From Hugenholtzia roseola DSM 9546 (lineage in GTDB: Bacteria > Bacteroidota > Bacteroidia > Cytophagales > Bernardetiaceae): DNA of 64,000 nucleotides. Of the stretch, positions 7,894 through 17,373 are shown in pieces. Where the stretch lies: the NCBI RefSeq assembly GCF_000422585.1, contig NZ_AUGI01000034.1:1-64000 (forward strand), given 5' to 3'. Position 1 is the first letter of the stretch; every line of letters starts with the position of its first letter. Made by a program: the position numbers and the translations under genes. The notes below the pieces were generated by a model. That model saw nothing but the letters and a program-made list of their open reading frames with translations. It was not told the DNA's origin and did no database searches.

Positions 7894-10800
7894 ATGAAGC
7901 GTCTTTTGCAGTGGCTACTCCTGTTTTTTTTCATTTTCGGAATCGGTGTTCCTTGTTGTTTAACAAACAAGGGCTTCCATTTTTTTCCCACTTTGCAGGC
8001 ACAGGGCATAGAAGCAAAAACGCAAGAGGCTTTCAATCCTACCAAAAAACTCTCACAGTTTCCCATAGAATATTGGACGAGCGAAAAAGGACTCCCCATT
8101 GGCACACTCCTGCACCTGACCCAAACGCGCGAAGGCTATATCTGGATTTGTAGTTATGATGGGCTTATTCGTTTCGATGGCATGTACTTCGAGCTTTTCA
8201 ATAAGAGCAATCAGGCTGCCTTTCTGACCAATAATATCGTCCGTTTGGCACACGACCCCTTTTTCGTCGCGCAAGAAGAACGCCTTTGGATAGGCACACA
8301 GGGTAGCGGTCTGATAAAATACGAAAAAGGCGTTTTTACGCGTTTAGGACTCGAAGCGCAATACATCGAGAGCCTCTGCCAAACTCACCCCGATAGCCTT
8401 TGGATAGGCACAAGAAGCAGCGGCTTATTTCTTTACCATCTGCCAAGCCAAAATTTTCAACGCTTTCGCCCCGATATTTTTCCCGACCACCAAACCATTT
8501 ACGACCTCTTACACGCCAAAGACGGCAGCCTTTGGATAGGCTTACAAAATAATGGCGTGTGGCGAAAAGCCGCCCAAGAACTTACCAAAGTAGAAAGCAA
8601 GCAACCCGAATCGCCCCACATTCGTCCCATTCGCCTCTACCAAGATACACAGGGGCAAATGTGGGTAGGCACACAAAAGGGCGTTTTTAAGTGGAATCAG
8701 AGCCAACAACAATGGGAAGGGCTTTTTCCACAGCTTCAAAATGAGCGTATTCACGACCTACTGCACGATAAAGTAGGCAACCTTTGGATTGTAACCAGAG
8801 CGCGTATCTTGCGCCACAATCAACTTAGCGACAGCCTTGAAGTGCTGACGACAGAATTGGGCGACGACTTTGACGACGTGCGCAATATCTATCTCGACAA
8901 CGAAAAAAACCTATGGATTCCCACCTCGCGGCATGGACTTGCCTGTCTGCGCGATAGCCCCTTTTGGAACTTTACAAAAAGAGAAGGCATTGCACACAAA
9001 GCCGTCTATTCGGTAGCGGAAGCACCCCAAAAAAAGGTCTTGGTAGGCACAAGCAACGGCTTTTTACATCTGATAGACCCCGAAAAAAATAGCATCTCTG
9101 AAATTAAGCTCAAAACTCCTATCAAAGGAAACGAAATCTTCAACCTCCGCTACGATAAAAGTGGCAGACTTTGGGTCGCGACTTATATTGGTCTGATTGT
9201 GAAAAATCCCGATGGCAGCGAAAAACTCTACACTGAAAGTACAGGCTTGCCTACAAACCTCATTCGCTTTGTCTATGAAGACCAAAAAGGACAGATTTGG
9301 CTCGGCACACGCGGCAAGGGCTTAATTCTCTGCAAACCCAAAGCAGGGCAGGAGTGGTCTTTCGAAACCAAAACCGAAATCGCAAAAGCCCAACTCGACT
9401 TTGTCATGGCAATCACCGAAGACAAGCAAGGGCGGCTACTGATTGCCTCCAATAATGGCGGCTGGGGGCGTTATGATGCCACAAGCGGCAATTTGGAAAT
9501 CTTCGATACCGATAAAGGCATGCCTGCCAATCTGGTCTTCAATTTTCACATCGACACACAGGGAATCATTTGGATTGCTACCAATGCAGGTTTGGTACGG
9601 TATGATGGCACAAAATTTTTCACCTACACGCATTTTGAAGGCTTGTTGCACGAAAGCCTTTTTGATGTGATAGAAGACTCCTTAGGCAATTTCTGGTTTC
9701 CTACCAATAACGGCATCTTACGCGCCTCACGCGAAGACTTGGAAGCCGTAGCGAAGGGCGAAAAAGCACGTGTTTTCTGGAAAAAATACGACAAGCAAGA
9801 CGGCATGGCATCTGAACAGTGCAGGGGCGCGACCAAATCGCTACTCACCTCTTGGGGCGAAGTCTGGATTCCGACCCATGGCGGAGCTTTGGCTTTCAAT
9901 CCGCTTGCCATGCAACCCAATATCTATCAGCCACCCCTTTATATCCGCCGCATAGACATAGGAAAGGAGCAGACCCTTTCGCCTGAACAAATCACGCTGC
10001 AAGCCGAAGGACAGCGCATTTTAATAGACTTCACCGCGCTTAGTTTTCGCGCACCCGAAAAGATGCGTTTCCGCTATCGCCTTGTCGGTTTCGAAAAGGA
10101 ATGGGTAGAAACTACGTCCGAGCAAAGACAAGCCGTTTATACCAATCTACCGCCCAATCGCTATACCTTCGAGGTCATGGCTTCGAATAGTGAAGGTTTT
10201 TGGAATGATGAAAAAGTAACGTTGCCGATTGTGGTAGAGCCGCAATTTTATCAGACATGGTGGTTTGCCCTTTGCGTTGTGGGAGCTTTGGGGCTGCTAC
10301 TTTGGCAAATTTGGCTATGGCGCATCAGAAAAATTAAGGCGCGTGCAGTAGAGCTTGAAGAAATTGTTTTGGAGCGAACCACCGAACTGCGCACCATCAA
10401 CGAGGAAATAGAAGCCCAAAAAGCCGTCTTAGACGAGCGAAATCAGGTCATTGAAAAGCAAAACGAAAACATCATCAGCAGCATCAACTACGCCAAACGC
10501 ATACAAGATGCCATGCTACCCACTGAATCGCGCTTTCAGGAATTGCTCCCCAAAAGTTTTGTCTTTTTCCGTCCGCGCGACATCGTAAGTGGTGATTTTT
10601 ATTGGATTGGCGAAAAAGAAGACAAGGTAATTTTGGTTGCTGCCGACTGCACAGGACATGGCGTACCCGGTGCTTTTATGTCTTTAATAGGAAATGATAT
10701 GCTCAATAAAATCATTTTAGACCAACACCAAACCGAGCCAGCCCTCATTTTAAATCAATTACACAAGGAAGTCAATGCCATTTTAAAGCAAAACCAAACC

Positions 10801-11247
10801 GACAACCGCGACGGCATGGACATTGCCATCTGCGTTTGGGACAAACAAGCAGGACAACTTCATTTTGCAGGTGCGCAAAACCCCCTTATTTATGTAGAGC
10901 AGGGGCAAATTCACGAAATCAAAGGCGACCTATACCCCATAGGAGGCGGACAGGGCTTTCGCAAAAAAGAAAGCGAATCTTTTTCCTACCAGCAGCATAC
11001 AATTTCGGTGCAAAAACCCCTCATGCTTTATCTCTTTTCTGATGGCTATCAAGACCAATTTGGAGGCAAAAACGACAAAAAATTTATGAAACGCAACCTA
11101 AGAAACCTTTTGCACCAAATACACGCCCTACCCGTAGCAGAACAAGCGTTAATCATTGCCCAGACCTTTGATAAGTGGAAAGGTTTTAACCCACAAATAG
11201 ATGATGTTTTAGTGGTAGGGGTGCGCCTCGAAGCACCTACGGCATAA
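7894..11247 (+). CDS. Two-component-type propeller sensor fused to SpoIIE/PP2C phosphatase
   Basis: 1117 residues. A signal peptide (about 1-37) is followed by about 13 propeller repeats of the ligand-sensing type (DSLWIGTRSSGLFLYH, GQMWVGTQKGVFKW, GQIWLGTRGKGLILC, GIIWIATNAGLVRYDG) to about residue 620, a Y_Y_Y domain (YRLVGFEKEWVE, about 700-775), one transmembrane helix (787-807), a coiled coil (815-865), then a SpoIIE-type PP2C domain (about 890-1110) with FRPRDIVSGDFYW, AADCTGHGVPGAFMS and LFSDGYQDQFGG. It probably senses a periplasmic ligand and dephosphorylates a cytoplasmic anti-anti-sigma-like partner. It is transcribed alone. The SpoIIAA-like protein at 60122 is one conceivable partner, but that is only inference. 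Confidence 0.93.
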   Translation: MKRLLQWLLLFFFIFGIGVPCCLTNKGFHFFPTLQAQGIEAKTQEAFNPTKKLSQFPIEYWTSEKGLPIGTLLHLTQTREGYIWICSYDGLIRFDGMYFELFNKSNQAAFLTNNIVRLAHDPFFVAQEERLWIGTQGSGLIKYEKGVFTRLGLEAQYIESLCQTHPDSLWIGTRSSGLFLYHLPSQNFQRFRPDIFPDHQTIYDLLHAKDGSLWIGLQNNGVWRKAAQELTKVESKQPESPHIRPIRLYQDTQGQMWVGTQKGVFKWNQSQQQWEGLFPQLQNERIHDLLHDKVGNLWIVTRARILRHNQLSDSLEVLTTELGDDFDDVRNIYLDNEKNLWIPTSRHGLACLRDSPFWNFTKREGIAHKAVYSVAEAPQKKVLVGTSNGFLHLIDPEKNSISEIKLKTPIKGNEIFNLRYDKSGRLWVATYIGLIVKNPDGSEKLYTESTGLPTNLIRFVYEDQKGQIWLGTRGKGLILCKPKAGQEWSFETKTEIAKAQLDFVMAITEDKQGRLLIASNNGGWGRYDATSGNLEIFDTDKGMPANLVFNFHIDTQGIIWIATNAGLVRYDGTKFFTYTHFEGLLHESLFDVIEDSLGNFWFPTNNGILRASREDLEAVAKGEKARVFWKKYDKQDGMASEQCRGATKSLLTSWGEVWIPTHGGALAFNPLAMQPNIYQPPLYIRRIDIGKEQTLSPEQITLQAEGQRILIDFTALSFRAPEKMRFRYRLVGFEKEWVETTSEQRQAVYTNLPPNRYTFEVMASNSEGFWNDEKVTLPIVVEPQFYQTWWFALCVVGALGLLLWQIWLWRIRKIKARAVELEEIVLERTTELRTINEEIEAQKAVLDERNQVIEKQNENIISSINYAKRIQDAMLPTESRFQELLPKSFVFFRPRDIVSGDFYWIGEKEDKVILVAADCTGHGVPGAFMSLIGNDMLNKIILDQHQTEPALILNQLHKEVNAILKQNQTDNRDGMDIAICVWDKQAGQLHFAGAQNPLIYVEQGQIHEIKGDLYPIGGGQGFRKKESESFSYQQHTISVQKPLMLYLFSDGYQDQFGGKNDKKFMKRNLRNLLHQIHALPVAEQALIIAQTFDKWKGFNPQIDDVLVVGVRLEAPTA

Positions 11248-11338
11248 AAGCTAACATTTTTAGAAAATAGCCACCTGACATAGAGAAAAGATAGAAAAGA
11301 TAAGAAAGAAAGCAAACCTTATTTTCCTTCTTCAAATG

Positions 11339-11499
11339 CAGCAATGTTAAGTTCTGTGAAAATTCTTGTTCTTTCGAATTAGAAATGAAATTTGAACTTA
11401 AACCCTAAGGGTCTTGAAGACCCTTAGGGTTTGGGGCATAGGACAAGGCAATGCCTTGTCCCTACATTTGACTCTGATTTTTAGAATTTAACATTACTG
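11339..11499. mobile_element. MITE-like element, copy 1 (R1), downstream of hutH
   Basis: 161 bp, ends CAGCAATGTTAAGTTCT and AGAATTTAACATTACTG are inverted repeats. The flanks TCTTCAAATG (left) and CCTTCAAGTG (right) agree at 8 of 10 bases, like an aged target duplication. Inside are two palindromes: a 33-bp one centred at about 11416 (CCCTAAGGGTCTTGAAGAC...) and GGACAAGGCA-A-TGCCTTGTCC at 11441-11461. There is no coding capacity. Same orientation as copy 2 at 13257. The inner palindrome may also end hutH transcription. Confidence 0.8.
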
Positions 11500-11541
11500 C
11501 CTTCAAGTGGCTTAGAAGCATTTATGATAAGCACTTCTATT

Positions 11542-13041
11542 TTATGCTTCGCTCTTGTAGTGTTTAGGATTTTGTTTTTGCAAAAAAGCAATCGCCTGCT
11601 GCATATCCTGACCCAAAAAACGGTCTTGCTCTAAAAAGGGAACTTCTGCCCTTAGTGCCGCCACTAATTTTTCCAAAACAGGGGCAGTCTGTTGGGGTCT
11701 TCTCAAATCTAAGGCTTGGGCTGCCGCCAAAAGTTCAATCGCCAAGACCTTTTCTACATTGCGCACCACTTGATAGGCTTTTGTAGCGGCATTTGCCCCC
11801 ATGCTCACATGGTCTTCTTGCCCATTTGAAGAAACAATGCTATCTATGGAGGCAGGCGTACAAAGTTGCTTGTTCTGACTCACGACAGAGGCTGCACTAT
11901 ACTGTGCAATCATAAAACCAGAATGTAAGCCTGAATTTTGTACCAAAAAAGGCGGCAATCCGCGCTGCCCCGAAATGAGCAAATACAAACGCCTTTCAGA
12001 AATGTTGGCGATTTCGGCAAGGGCAATGGCTAAGAAGTCGAGGTGAATGGCTAAGGTCTGCCCATGAAAATTGCCGCCCGAAAGGATTTTGTCGTGGTCG
12101 GGAAAAATATTAGGATTATCCGTAACGGCGTTGATTTCGGTCGTGATAACGCGCCCAATGGCGGCGAGGGCATCTTTGCTTGCCCCATGCACCTGCGGAA
12201 TACAGCGGAAAGAGTAGGGGTCTTGTACGGCTTTTTTTTCCTGCCCTGCTATGGGGCTTTGCGCCAAATAGTGGCGAATGATTTGCGCCGTTTCTATCTG
12301 CCCTTTGTGGGGTCGGATATGATGCGTAAGGGCATCAAAGGGTTCTAAGCGGCAATCAAAGGCATCGAGGGAAAGAGCCGAGATAAGGTCTGCCCATTGT
12401 AAAAGGCGTTTGGAATAAGCCACTAACCAAACCATGTAAGCACTCATAAATTGCGTGCCATTGATAAGCGCAAGCCCTTCTTTTGCACCAAAGGCGAGGG
12501 GCTGCCAGCCTTTTTCTGCCAAAACGGTTTCGGTATCCACGATTTGATTTTGATACCAGACCTTGCCTTCACCCAACAGTGGCAGGGCTAAATGCGCCAG
12601 CGGTGCTAAGTCGCCCGAAGCCCCCAAAGAGCCTTGTTCATACACGAGCGGCAAGATGTCGTGGTTGTAAAAATCTACCAACCTTTGCACCGTAGCGAGC
12701 TGTACGCCCGAATAGCCGTAAGAAAGGGAGCGTATTTTTAGAAAAAGCATCAATTTGACAATCTCTTTCGGAATGGGATTGCCCAAACCGCAGGCATGGG
12801 AGCGCACCAAATTTGCCTGCAAATCGGCTAATTTTTCATTTTCAATTTCGGTATTGCATAAAGAGCCAAAACCTGTATTGATGCCATAAATGGGCGTAGG
12901 GCTATTTTTGATTTTTTGGTCTAAAAAATGGCGGCTTTTCAGAATATTCTGACGGGCTTTGGCACTTATTTTCAAGGGCTTACCGCTTTCTAAAAAGCGA
13001 ATCAGTTTGCCAAGTGGCAGCGGAGCAAGGGCATCGAGCAT
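11542..13041 (-). CDS. hutH: Histidine ammonia-lyase
   Basis: 499 residues, normal length. It removes ammonia from L-histidine to give urocanate, the first step of histidine breakdown, in the cytoplasm. The motif GSLGASGDLAPLAH contains Ala141-Ser142-Gly143, which cyclise to the MIO electrophile. Other family segments are YGINTGFGSL near the N-terminus, QDPYSFRCIPQVHGA, and NFHGQ. No hutU, hutI or hutG neighbour is present, so the rest of the pathway must lie elsewhere. The gene lies between two same-orientation MITE copies (11339 and 13257). Confidence 0.95.
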   Translation of the reverse strand: MLDALAPLPLGKLIRFLESGKPLKISAKARQNILKSRHFLDQKIKNSPTPIYGINTGFGSLCNTEIENEKLADLQANLVRSHACGLGNPIPKEIVKLMLFLKIRSLSYGYSGVQLATVQRLVDFYNHDILPLVYEQGSLGASGDLAPLAHLALPLLGEGKVWYQNQIVDTETVLAEKGWQPLAFGAKEGLALINGTQFMSAYMVWLVAYSKRLLQWADLISALSLDAFDCRLEPFDALTHHIRPHKGQIETAQIIRHYLAQSPIAGQEKKAVQDPYSFRCIPQVHGASKDALAAIGRVITTEINAVTDNPNIFPDHDKILSGGNFHGQTLAIHLDFLAIALAEIANISERRLYLLISGQRGLPPFLVQNSGLHSGFMIAQYSAASVVSQNKQLCTPASIDSIVSSNGQEDHVSMGANAATKAYQVVRNVEKVLAIELLAAAQALDLRRPQQTAPVLEKLVAALRAEVPFLEQDRFLGQDMQQAIAFLQKQNPKHYKSEA

Positions 13042-13396
13042 AGGAATAGTAGGGTGCTAAGTGTGTTTGAGAATGGGAAAGAGGTTGTTTTTTTCACAAA
13101 ACTACACAAAAATAGAAGATAGAAGTTGGCTTCTGCCCTGCCCCAGTCTTATTACTGCCTTATTCTTGTCTTGTTCTTGTCTTGTTTAAAAACTTCTCAA
13201 AGGGCGATTTAAGACCTATCTGGCAGCGAAAATATGAGATTTTCTGTCCAAAGTTGCAGTAAGGCTAAGTTCTTCGAAAAACCTTATTTTGTCAAATTAG
13301 AAGCGAAATAAAATTTGGGCTTAAACCCTAAGGGTCTTCAAGACCCTTAGGGTTTGGGGCATAGGGCAAGTAAATGCCTTGTCCCTACATTTGAAC
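13042..13396. other. Spacer upstream of hutH, mostly MITE copy 2
   Basis: 355 bp without an intact gene. The right half is the mobile element 13257-13422. About 13212-13256 is the displaced native 3' end of the aminotransferase gene (minus strand; stop TAA near 13211). 13042-13210 holds the hutH upstream region, where CAAAACTA (13097) and CAAAAATA (13107) are candidate minus -7 boxes without a good -33 partner. Confidence 0.6.
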
Positions 13397-13422
13397 CTAA
13401 TTTTTGGAATTTAACATCACTG
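13257..13422. mobile_element. MITE-like element, copy 2 (R2), inserted in the 3' end of the aminotransferase gene
   Basis: 166 bp. The ends CAGTAAGGCTAAGTTCT and GGAATTTAACATCACTG are inverted repeats. The flanks share an exact 9-base repeat: CCAAAGTTG occurs at 13248-13256 and again at 13424-13432. It contains the same inner palindromes as copy 1 (CCCTAAGGGTCTTCAAGACC..., at 13324-13356; GGGCAAGTAAATGCCTTGTCC). The element supplies the last codons of the class IV aminotransferase gene. Confidence 0.88.
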
Positions 13423-14311
13423 CCCAAAGTTGTTCCAATTTGCGTTGCCAAAAAAATGCTTGTCCCTCTTTTTTTGGCTTCAAAAGGCGAATCCCACTTA
13501 CGGCATTGGTTAGGAAAACTTCTTCGGCTGCTTCAAAAGTTTGTAGGGTGCATTTTTTTTCAGAAAAGGCGATATTTTCTTTTTTGGCTTGCCCTATCAA
13601 AAAGGCACGCAGAACGCCTGCAATGCAGCCCTCTGAAAGCGGCGGCGTATGTAAAATACCCTTTTCCACCCAAAAGATATTAGCAGAAGAGGCTTCGGCA
13701 ATGCGCCCTGCACGATTGAGCAACAAAACTTCTTCTACGCCTTTTTCTTTTTTGTATAAAGCCGCCTGCACATAAGGCTGCGCATTGGCAATACTTTTGA
13801 GAGAAGACCAATAAAAAGCATCTTTTTTTGAATAAGTTGGCAAAGGGTATGCCTCGTAAAAGTCATAACTTTGGAGGGCAGGCAGGTAGGAAAAATACTG
13901 TGCCGCCTGCGGATTTTCTATCGGTATCGCTTCTATAAAAAAAGAAAAATCGGCTTCTATGGGCGTATAAAGCCCCCCACCTTTTCGGAAAATACTAAGC
14001 CTTACGCGCCAAGCAGGAGGCAGCGGTGCAGAGTCAGGTAGTAGCGCATTTGCCGCCGCTAAGGTCTTGCTCACTTCTTTTGTCCAATCAATTTGGGTAT
14101 GCCAACGCAATTTTAGCCTTTCTGCGCCTTGCTGCAAACGCCGCAAATGTCCCTCCCAAAGTAGCATCTTGCCACCTTGCCAACGGATACTTTCAAAAAG
14201 CCCATCACCATAGCGAAAGGCGCGGTTATTAAATTGATTTACCAAAAGCGAAATAAGGCGCGGACTTAATTTGAAACTTGAAAAGACTTCGCCATCGAAA
14301 TTGTAAAGCAT
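13397..14311 (-). CDS. Class IV (fold-type IV) PLP aminotransferase, C-terminus altered by a MITE
   Basis: 304 residues from ATG 14311, chosen because MLYNFDGE begins family-like sequence; an upstream ATG at 14398 would add 29 residues lying partly in a tandem repeat. Family IV features are FNNRAFRYGDGLFESIRW, the Lys in YWSSLKSIANAQPYV (PLP lysine), ASSANIFWVEKG and TPPLSEGCIAGVLR. The family includes branched-chain aminotransferase and aminodeoxychorismate lyase; the length and the GDGLFES motif do not let me choose. The last eight codons (AVMLNSKN) come from the inverted end of the inserted element. Without it the frame would read on as TENLIFSLPDRS and stop. Activity may survive since only the extreme end changed. 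Confidence 0.85.
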   Translation of the reverse strand: MLYNFDGEVFSSFKLSPRLISLLVNQFNNRAFRYGDGLFESIRWQGGKMLLWEGHLRRLQQGAERLKLRWHTQIDWTKEVSKTLAAANALLPDSAPLPPAWRVRLSIFRKGGGLYTPIEADFSFFIEAIPIENPQAAQYFSYLPALQSYDFYEAYPLPTYSKKDAFYWSSLKSIANAQPYVQAALYKKEKGVEEVLLLNRAGRIAEASSANIFWVEKGILHTPPLSEGCIAGVLRAFLIGQAKKENIAFSEKKCTLQTFEAAEEVFLTNAVSGIRLLKPKKEGQAFFWQRKLEQLWAVMLNSKN

Positions 14312-14708
14312 AGCAATCGGAAAGACAGTGAGGAATATGACCCTATCAGACAACACAACCATTCGGGCATAACCATTCAGGCATAACCATTCAAGCATAA
14401 TCCTTCAGGCATAATCAGGATAAGCACAAAAGAAGCGAACGAAAAACGCTCTTTTTTCGTTTTATAGGCAGGCAGGAATAAATCTTGCACTCACCAAAAA
14501 CCCTTTTTCGCCTTCTCCTTTTCATACTTCTTTCTTTTGGGTAGGAAAAAGGTAAAGAAAAAAATACCATTTCTTCTTATTCACTTTTTCTAAAAAGGCT
14601 ACCTTTGAAGGTGAAAAAAGGCAAATCGCTACTTTAAAACATTCAATCACTATCAAAGCTGCCCAAACGAATAGCGGGTGTGCTTTCAAACTAAAACACA
14701 ATAAACTT
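14312..14708. other. Divergent spacer containing a 14-bp tandem repeat
   Basis: 397 bp between the aminotransferase and the small ORF at 14709. It contains four 14-bp tandem units (14357-14412). The rest is AT-rich without a convincing promoter or RNA gene. Confidence 0.5.
14357..14412. repeat. 14-bp tandem repeat, four units
   Basis: Four uninterrupted units: AACCATTCGGGCAT, AACCATTCAGGCAT, AACCATTCAAGCAT, AATCCTTCAGGCAT. The period is not a multiple of three. It lies 46-101 bp upstream of the chosen aminotransferase start, so copy number could affect expression. Confidence 0.85.
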
Positions 14709-14918
14709 ATGGATAAGCAAAAAATGGAGCAAGTCATGAAGCGTGCAGCACGCTATTTTTCACTTAGCAAAAAAGACTACATCTATGCCTCTTTTAGTGG
14801 CGAACTGTATTTGCCCGAACAGAGGCAAGCAGCCATTGAAACGCATGGCGAAGAAAAAATATTTGCCATCGCGCGTACCGAAGTATTAGACTACATAGAG
14901 GACGCACTTTATTTTTAG
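14709..14918 (+). CDS. Small conserved-looking hypothetical protein
   Basis: 69 residues, no signal peptide. It is charged and predicted helical at the N-terminus (MDKQKMEQVMKRAARYFSL) and acidic at the C-terminus (YIEDALYF). The codon use matches the genome and a good terminator follows at once, which supports a real gene. I do not recognise a family. Cytoplasmic by composition. Confidence 0.6.
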   Translation: MDKQKMEQVMKRAARYFSLSKKDYIYASFSGELYLPEQRQAAIETHGEEKIFAIARTEVLDYIEDALYF

Positions 14919-14930
14919 CAGCCAAAAGAA

Positions 14931-14958
14931 AAACCACGACCCAAATCGTGGTTTTTTT
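14931..14958. terminator. Bidirectional terminator
   Basis: AAACCACGA / TCGTGGTTTTTTT with a short loop, between the convergent genes 14709 (+) and 14987 (-). T-run on the plus side; A-rich left arm gives U-rich tail on the minus transcript. Confidence 0.8.
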
Positions 14959-14986
14959 CTTTTTAGAAATTTCAAACCATGCACAA

Positions 14987-17086
14987 CTATTCGAAGCGTT
15001 TGATTTCGCCAGATTTGATGCGTCGGAAATAGTCTTTCAAATCGCGTGCAACTTCGGGCGAAAGGATAAACAAGCCCAAGATATTGGGAAATGCCATGCC
15101 CAGAATCATCATATCTGAAAAATCGATAACTGCACCTAATTGTATAGACGAGCCTATCACGACAAAAACCAAGAAAAGAGCCTTGTAGAAAAGGCTTGCA
15201 ATTTTGCTCTGCCCGAAAAGATACGCCCACGCTTTTTCGCCGTAGTAAGACCACGAAATCATGGTAGAGAAAGCAAAAAGCACAATGACAAAGGTCAGGA
15301 TAGTAGGAAACCAAGGGATAGATTCGCCAAAGGCTTTCGAGGTAAGGAGCGTGCCAGTGAGTCCGTCCTGATTGGCATATTCGCCTGTAATGATGATGAC
15401 TAAGGCAGTCATGGTACAAACCACGACGGTATCGATAAAGGGTTCTAAAAGCGCGACAATGCCTTCGCTCACAGGTTCGTTGGTCTTCGCTGCCGAGTGT
15501 GCAATAGAAGCCGAGCCTACCCCTGCCTCATTAGAAAAGGCTGCTCTTCGAAAACCCTGCACCAGAACGCCAATCGCCCCCCCCATTGCCGCATCTGCGT
15601 CAAAGGCTTTGGTCAGGATTAGCATAATGGCATCTCCTACGGCGGTGATATTGATAAGAATGATAACCAAAGCAGCCGCCAAATAAATGCCACACATAAA
15701 AGGCACTATCTTATCCGTAACCTTGGCAATGCTTTTGATACCCCCAATAATCACGACGGCAACCATAGCGGCAAAGAAAATTCCGAAAATAAAGCCACGT
15801 CCTTCTAAAAAGGGAAGCTGCCCCGCCAACTGTTGGAAGGCTTGGTTGGCTTGAAACATATTACCACCCCCGAAAGAACCGCCTACGCAAAGAATGGCAA
15901 ACACGACGGCTAAGACTTTGCCCAAATGACCCAATTTGTATTTATTGAGGGCTTGACTTAGGTAGTACATCGGTCCTCCAAAGACCGTTCCCTCGCTATT
16001 GATAATGCGATATTTCACCCCCAAGGTACATTCTACAAATTTGGAAGTCATGCCCAGAAGCCCTGCCACAATCATCCACAAGGTAGCACCCGGACCGCCT
16101 ACCGTAATTGCCACTGCCACGCCTGCAATGTTGCCCAAACCTACCGTACCCGAAAGTGCAGCCGTAAGAGCCTGAAAATGAGAAACTTCGCCTGCATCTT
16201 TGTTTGGGTCATCATATTTGCCACGTATCAAATCAAAGGCGTGTTTGATGCCAAAGACATTGATAAAACCCATACGGAGGGTAAAAAAAGTAGCCCCTAA
16301 GACAAGCCAAATAACCACAAAGGGAATGTTCATCGTTTGGGGCGTACCGTTGGGATTGAGAAGCGGCTGCGGACTGCTGTATTGGATACTCGCCAACACG
16401 CCATTATTGAGCCTGACGACATCAGAGGCATTGGCAGCCTTCATATTGACATCATAGACTACAGTATTTTCGGGCAGGTGAATTTTGAGAATCCCCTCGC
16501 CTTTGGCGCGTAATTCGCGCGTTTCTTTGTTGCTATAAATCAATGCGATAGGCTGCTCATGGCTTACTTTTGCACCATCTTGAACAAGCCATTTTTCTAT
16601 TTTGATTTGGGAAATAGTAGCATCTATAAAAAAAGGAGCTTTCAAGGGAGCTTCCTCTACCTTAATTTCAGGGTCATAAAGGCTAAGGGCAGCGAAGGGG
16701 TCCCAAAAAAGTACCATCGCCATCGCATCTACGGCAGGCGCAAAGACGGCGTTGATGTGTTCTACAATAGATTCGGGTGCGACTACGCCCTGCGCTTCCC
16801 CACTTTTGCCTGTGGCATCAGTAACCACAACTTTGAAGGTTGTGCCTTCGGTAAGTCCTTTGCAGGTATCTGCCTGCAAGGGCATAGCGGCATTGCTCCA
16901 TTGATAGCGATAGGGAGGCGTGCCACCGCTGATGCGTGCTACTGCCTGCCCGTCGTTGATGCCTTCACTCGGATTGAGCGTTTCTACTTCTATGCTCATA
17001 TTTTGCGCCCCTACGGAAAAAGGCAGCCCTAAAAGCAAAAAAAGCAAAAAAGTAAGGGTTCGTTTTGTGTTGCGTATTGTTTTCAT
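14987..17086 (-). CDS. Alanine/glycine:cation symporter (AGCS) with N-terminal SprB-like repeat and biotinyl-like domain
   Basis: 699 residues from ATG 17086, which gives a standard signal peptide ([28 protein letters not shown]); a TTG start 20 codons upstream is unlikely. About residues 36-100 form a SprB/PKD-like beta unit ([29 protein letters not shown]). About 150-240 resemble a barrel-sandwich (biotinyl/lipoyl) fold ([20 protein letters not shown]) without the biotin-lysine motif. The symporter proper starts near 252 ([18 protein letters not shown]) and has the AGCS signature [26 protein letters not shown]. It imports alanine or glycine with Na+ or H+. The extra domains are placed before and between the usual N-terminal elements and should face the periplasm. 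Confidence 0.85.
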   Translation of the reverse strand: MKTIRNTKRTLTFLLFLLLGLPFSVGAQNMSIEVETLNPSEGINDGQAVARISGGTPPYRYQWSNAAMPLQADTCKGLTEGTTFKVVVTDATGKSGEAQGVVAPESIVEHINAVFAPAVDAMAMVLFWDPFAALSLYDPEIKVEEAPLKAPFFIDATISQIKIEKWLVQDGAKVSHEQPIALIYSNKETRELRAKGEGILKIHLPENTVVYDVNMKAANASDVVRLNNGVLASIQYSSPQPLLNPNGTPQTMNIPFVVIWLVLGATFFTLRMGFINVFGIKHAFDLIRGKYDDPNKDAGEVSHFQALTAALSGTVGLGNIAGVAVAITVGGPGATLWMIVAGLLGMTSKFVECTLGVKYRIINSEGTVFGGPMYYLSQALNKYKLGHLGKVLAVVFAILCVGGSFGGGNMFQANQAFQQLAGQLPFLEGRGFIFGIFFAAMVAVVIIGGIKSIAKVTDKIVPFMCGIYLAAALVIILINITAVGDAIMLILTKAFDADAAMGGAIGVLVQGFRRAAFSNEAGVGSASIAHSAAKTNEPVSEGIVALLEPFIDTVVVCTMTALVIIITGEYANQDGLTGTLLTSKAFGESIPWFPTILTFVIVLFAFSTMISWSYYGEKAWAYLFGQSKIASLFYKALFLVFVVIGSSIQLGAVIDFSDMMILGMAFPNILGLFILSPEVARDLKDYFRRIKSGEIKRFE

Positions 17087-17240
17087 GAACGCTAAGATAA
17101 GATTATTTTTTGGGTATTCGCAAATATAAGGCTGCAAATCTATCAAATTTCTTTTGAAATTCTATGTAGGTAAAATTTTATTTGGCGAAAAGCCGCTTTC
17201 GGTCTTTTTTGTATTTTTTTCAAAAAAAAGAGGCAGAAAA

Positions 17241-17272
17241 TTTGCACAATCAAAAAAAAGCCCCTACCTTTG
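17241..17272 (+). promoter_or_regulatory. Promoter of the tRNA-Asp pair
   Basis: TTTG at 17241-17244, 20-nt spacer, TACCTTTG at 17265-17272. The first tRNA starts 101 nt downstream. Confidence 0.75.
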
Positions 17273-17373
17273 CATCACAATTTTGAAAGACACAGAAACA
17301 ACGGTTTCTACAAAACTTTAAAGCGCGTTTGAAAACGATTTAAAGCGTCTTTCTAAATGAAGTCAAAAAATAC

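Noticed and set aside
14886-15419. Minus-strand frame of 177 codons
   Set aside because: Overlaps the AGCS symporter coding end in another frame; His/Tyr/Arg-rich composition typical of out-of-frame reading.
16559-17032. Plus-strand frame of 157 codons
   Set aside because: Opposite the N-terminal domains of the symporter, whose frame has a signal peptide and domain motifs.
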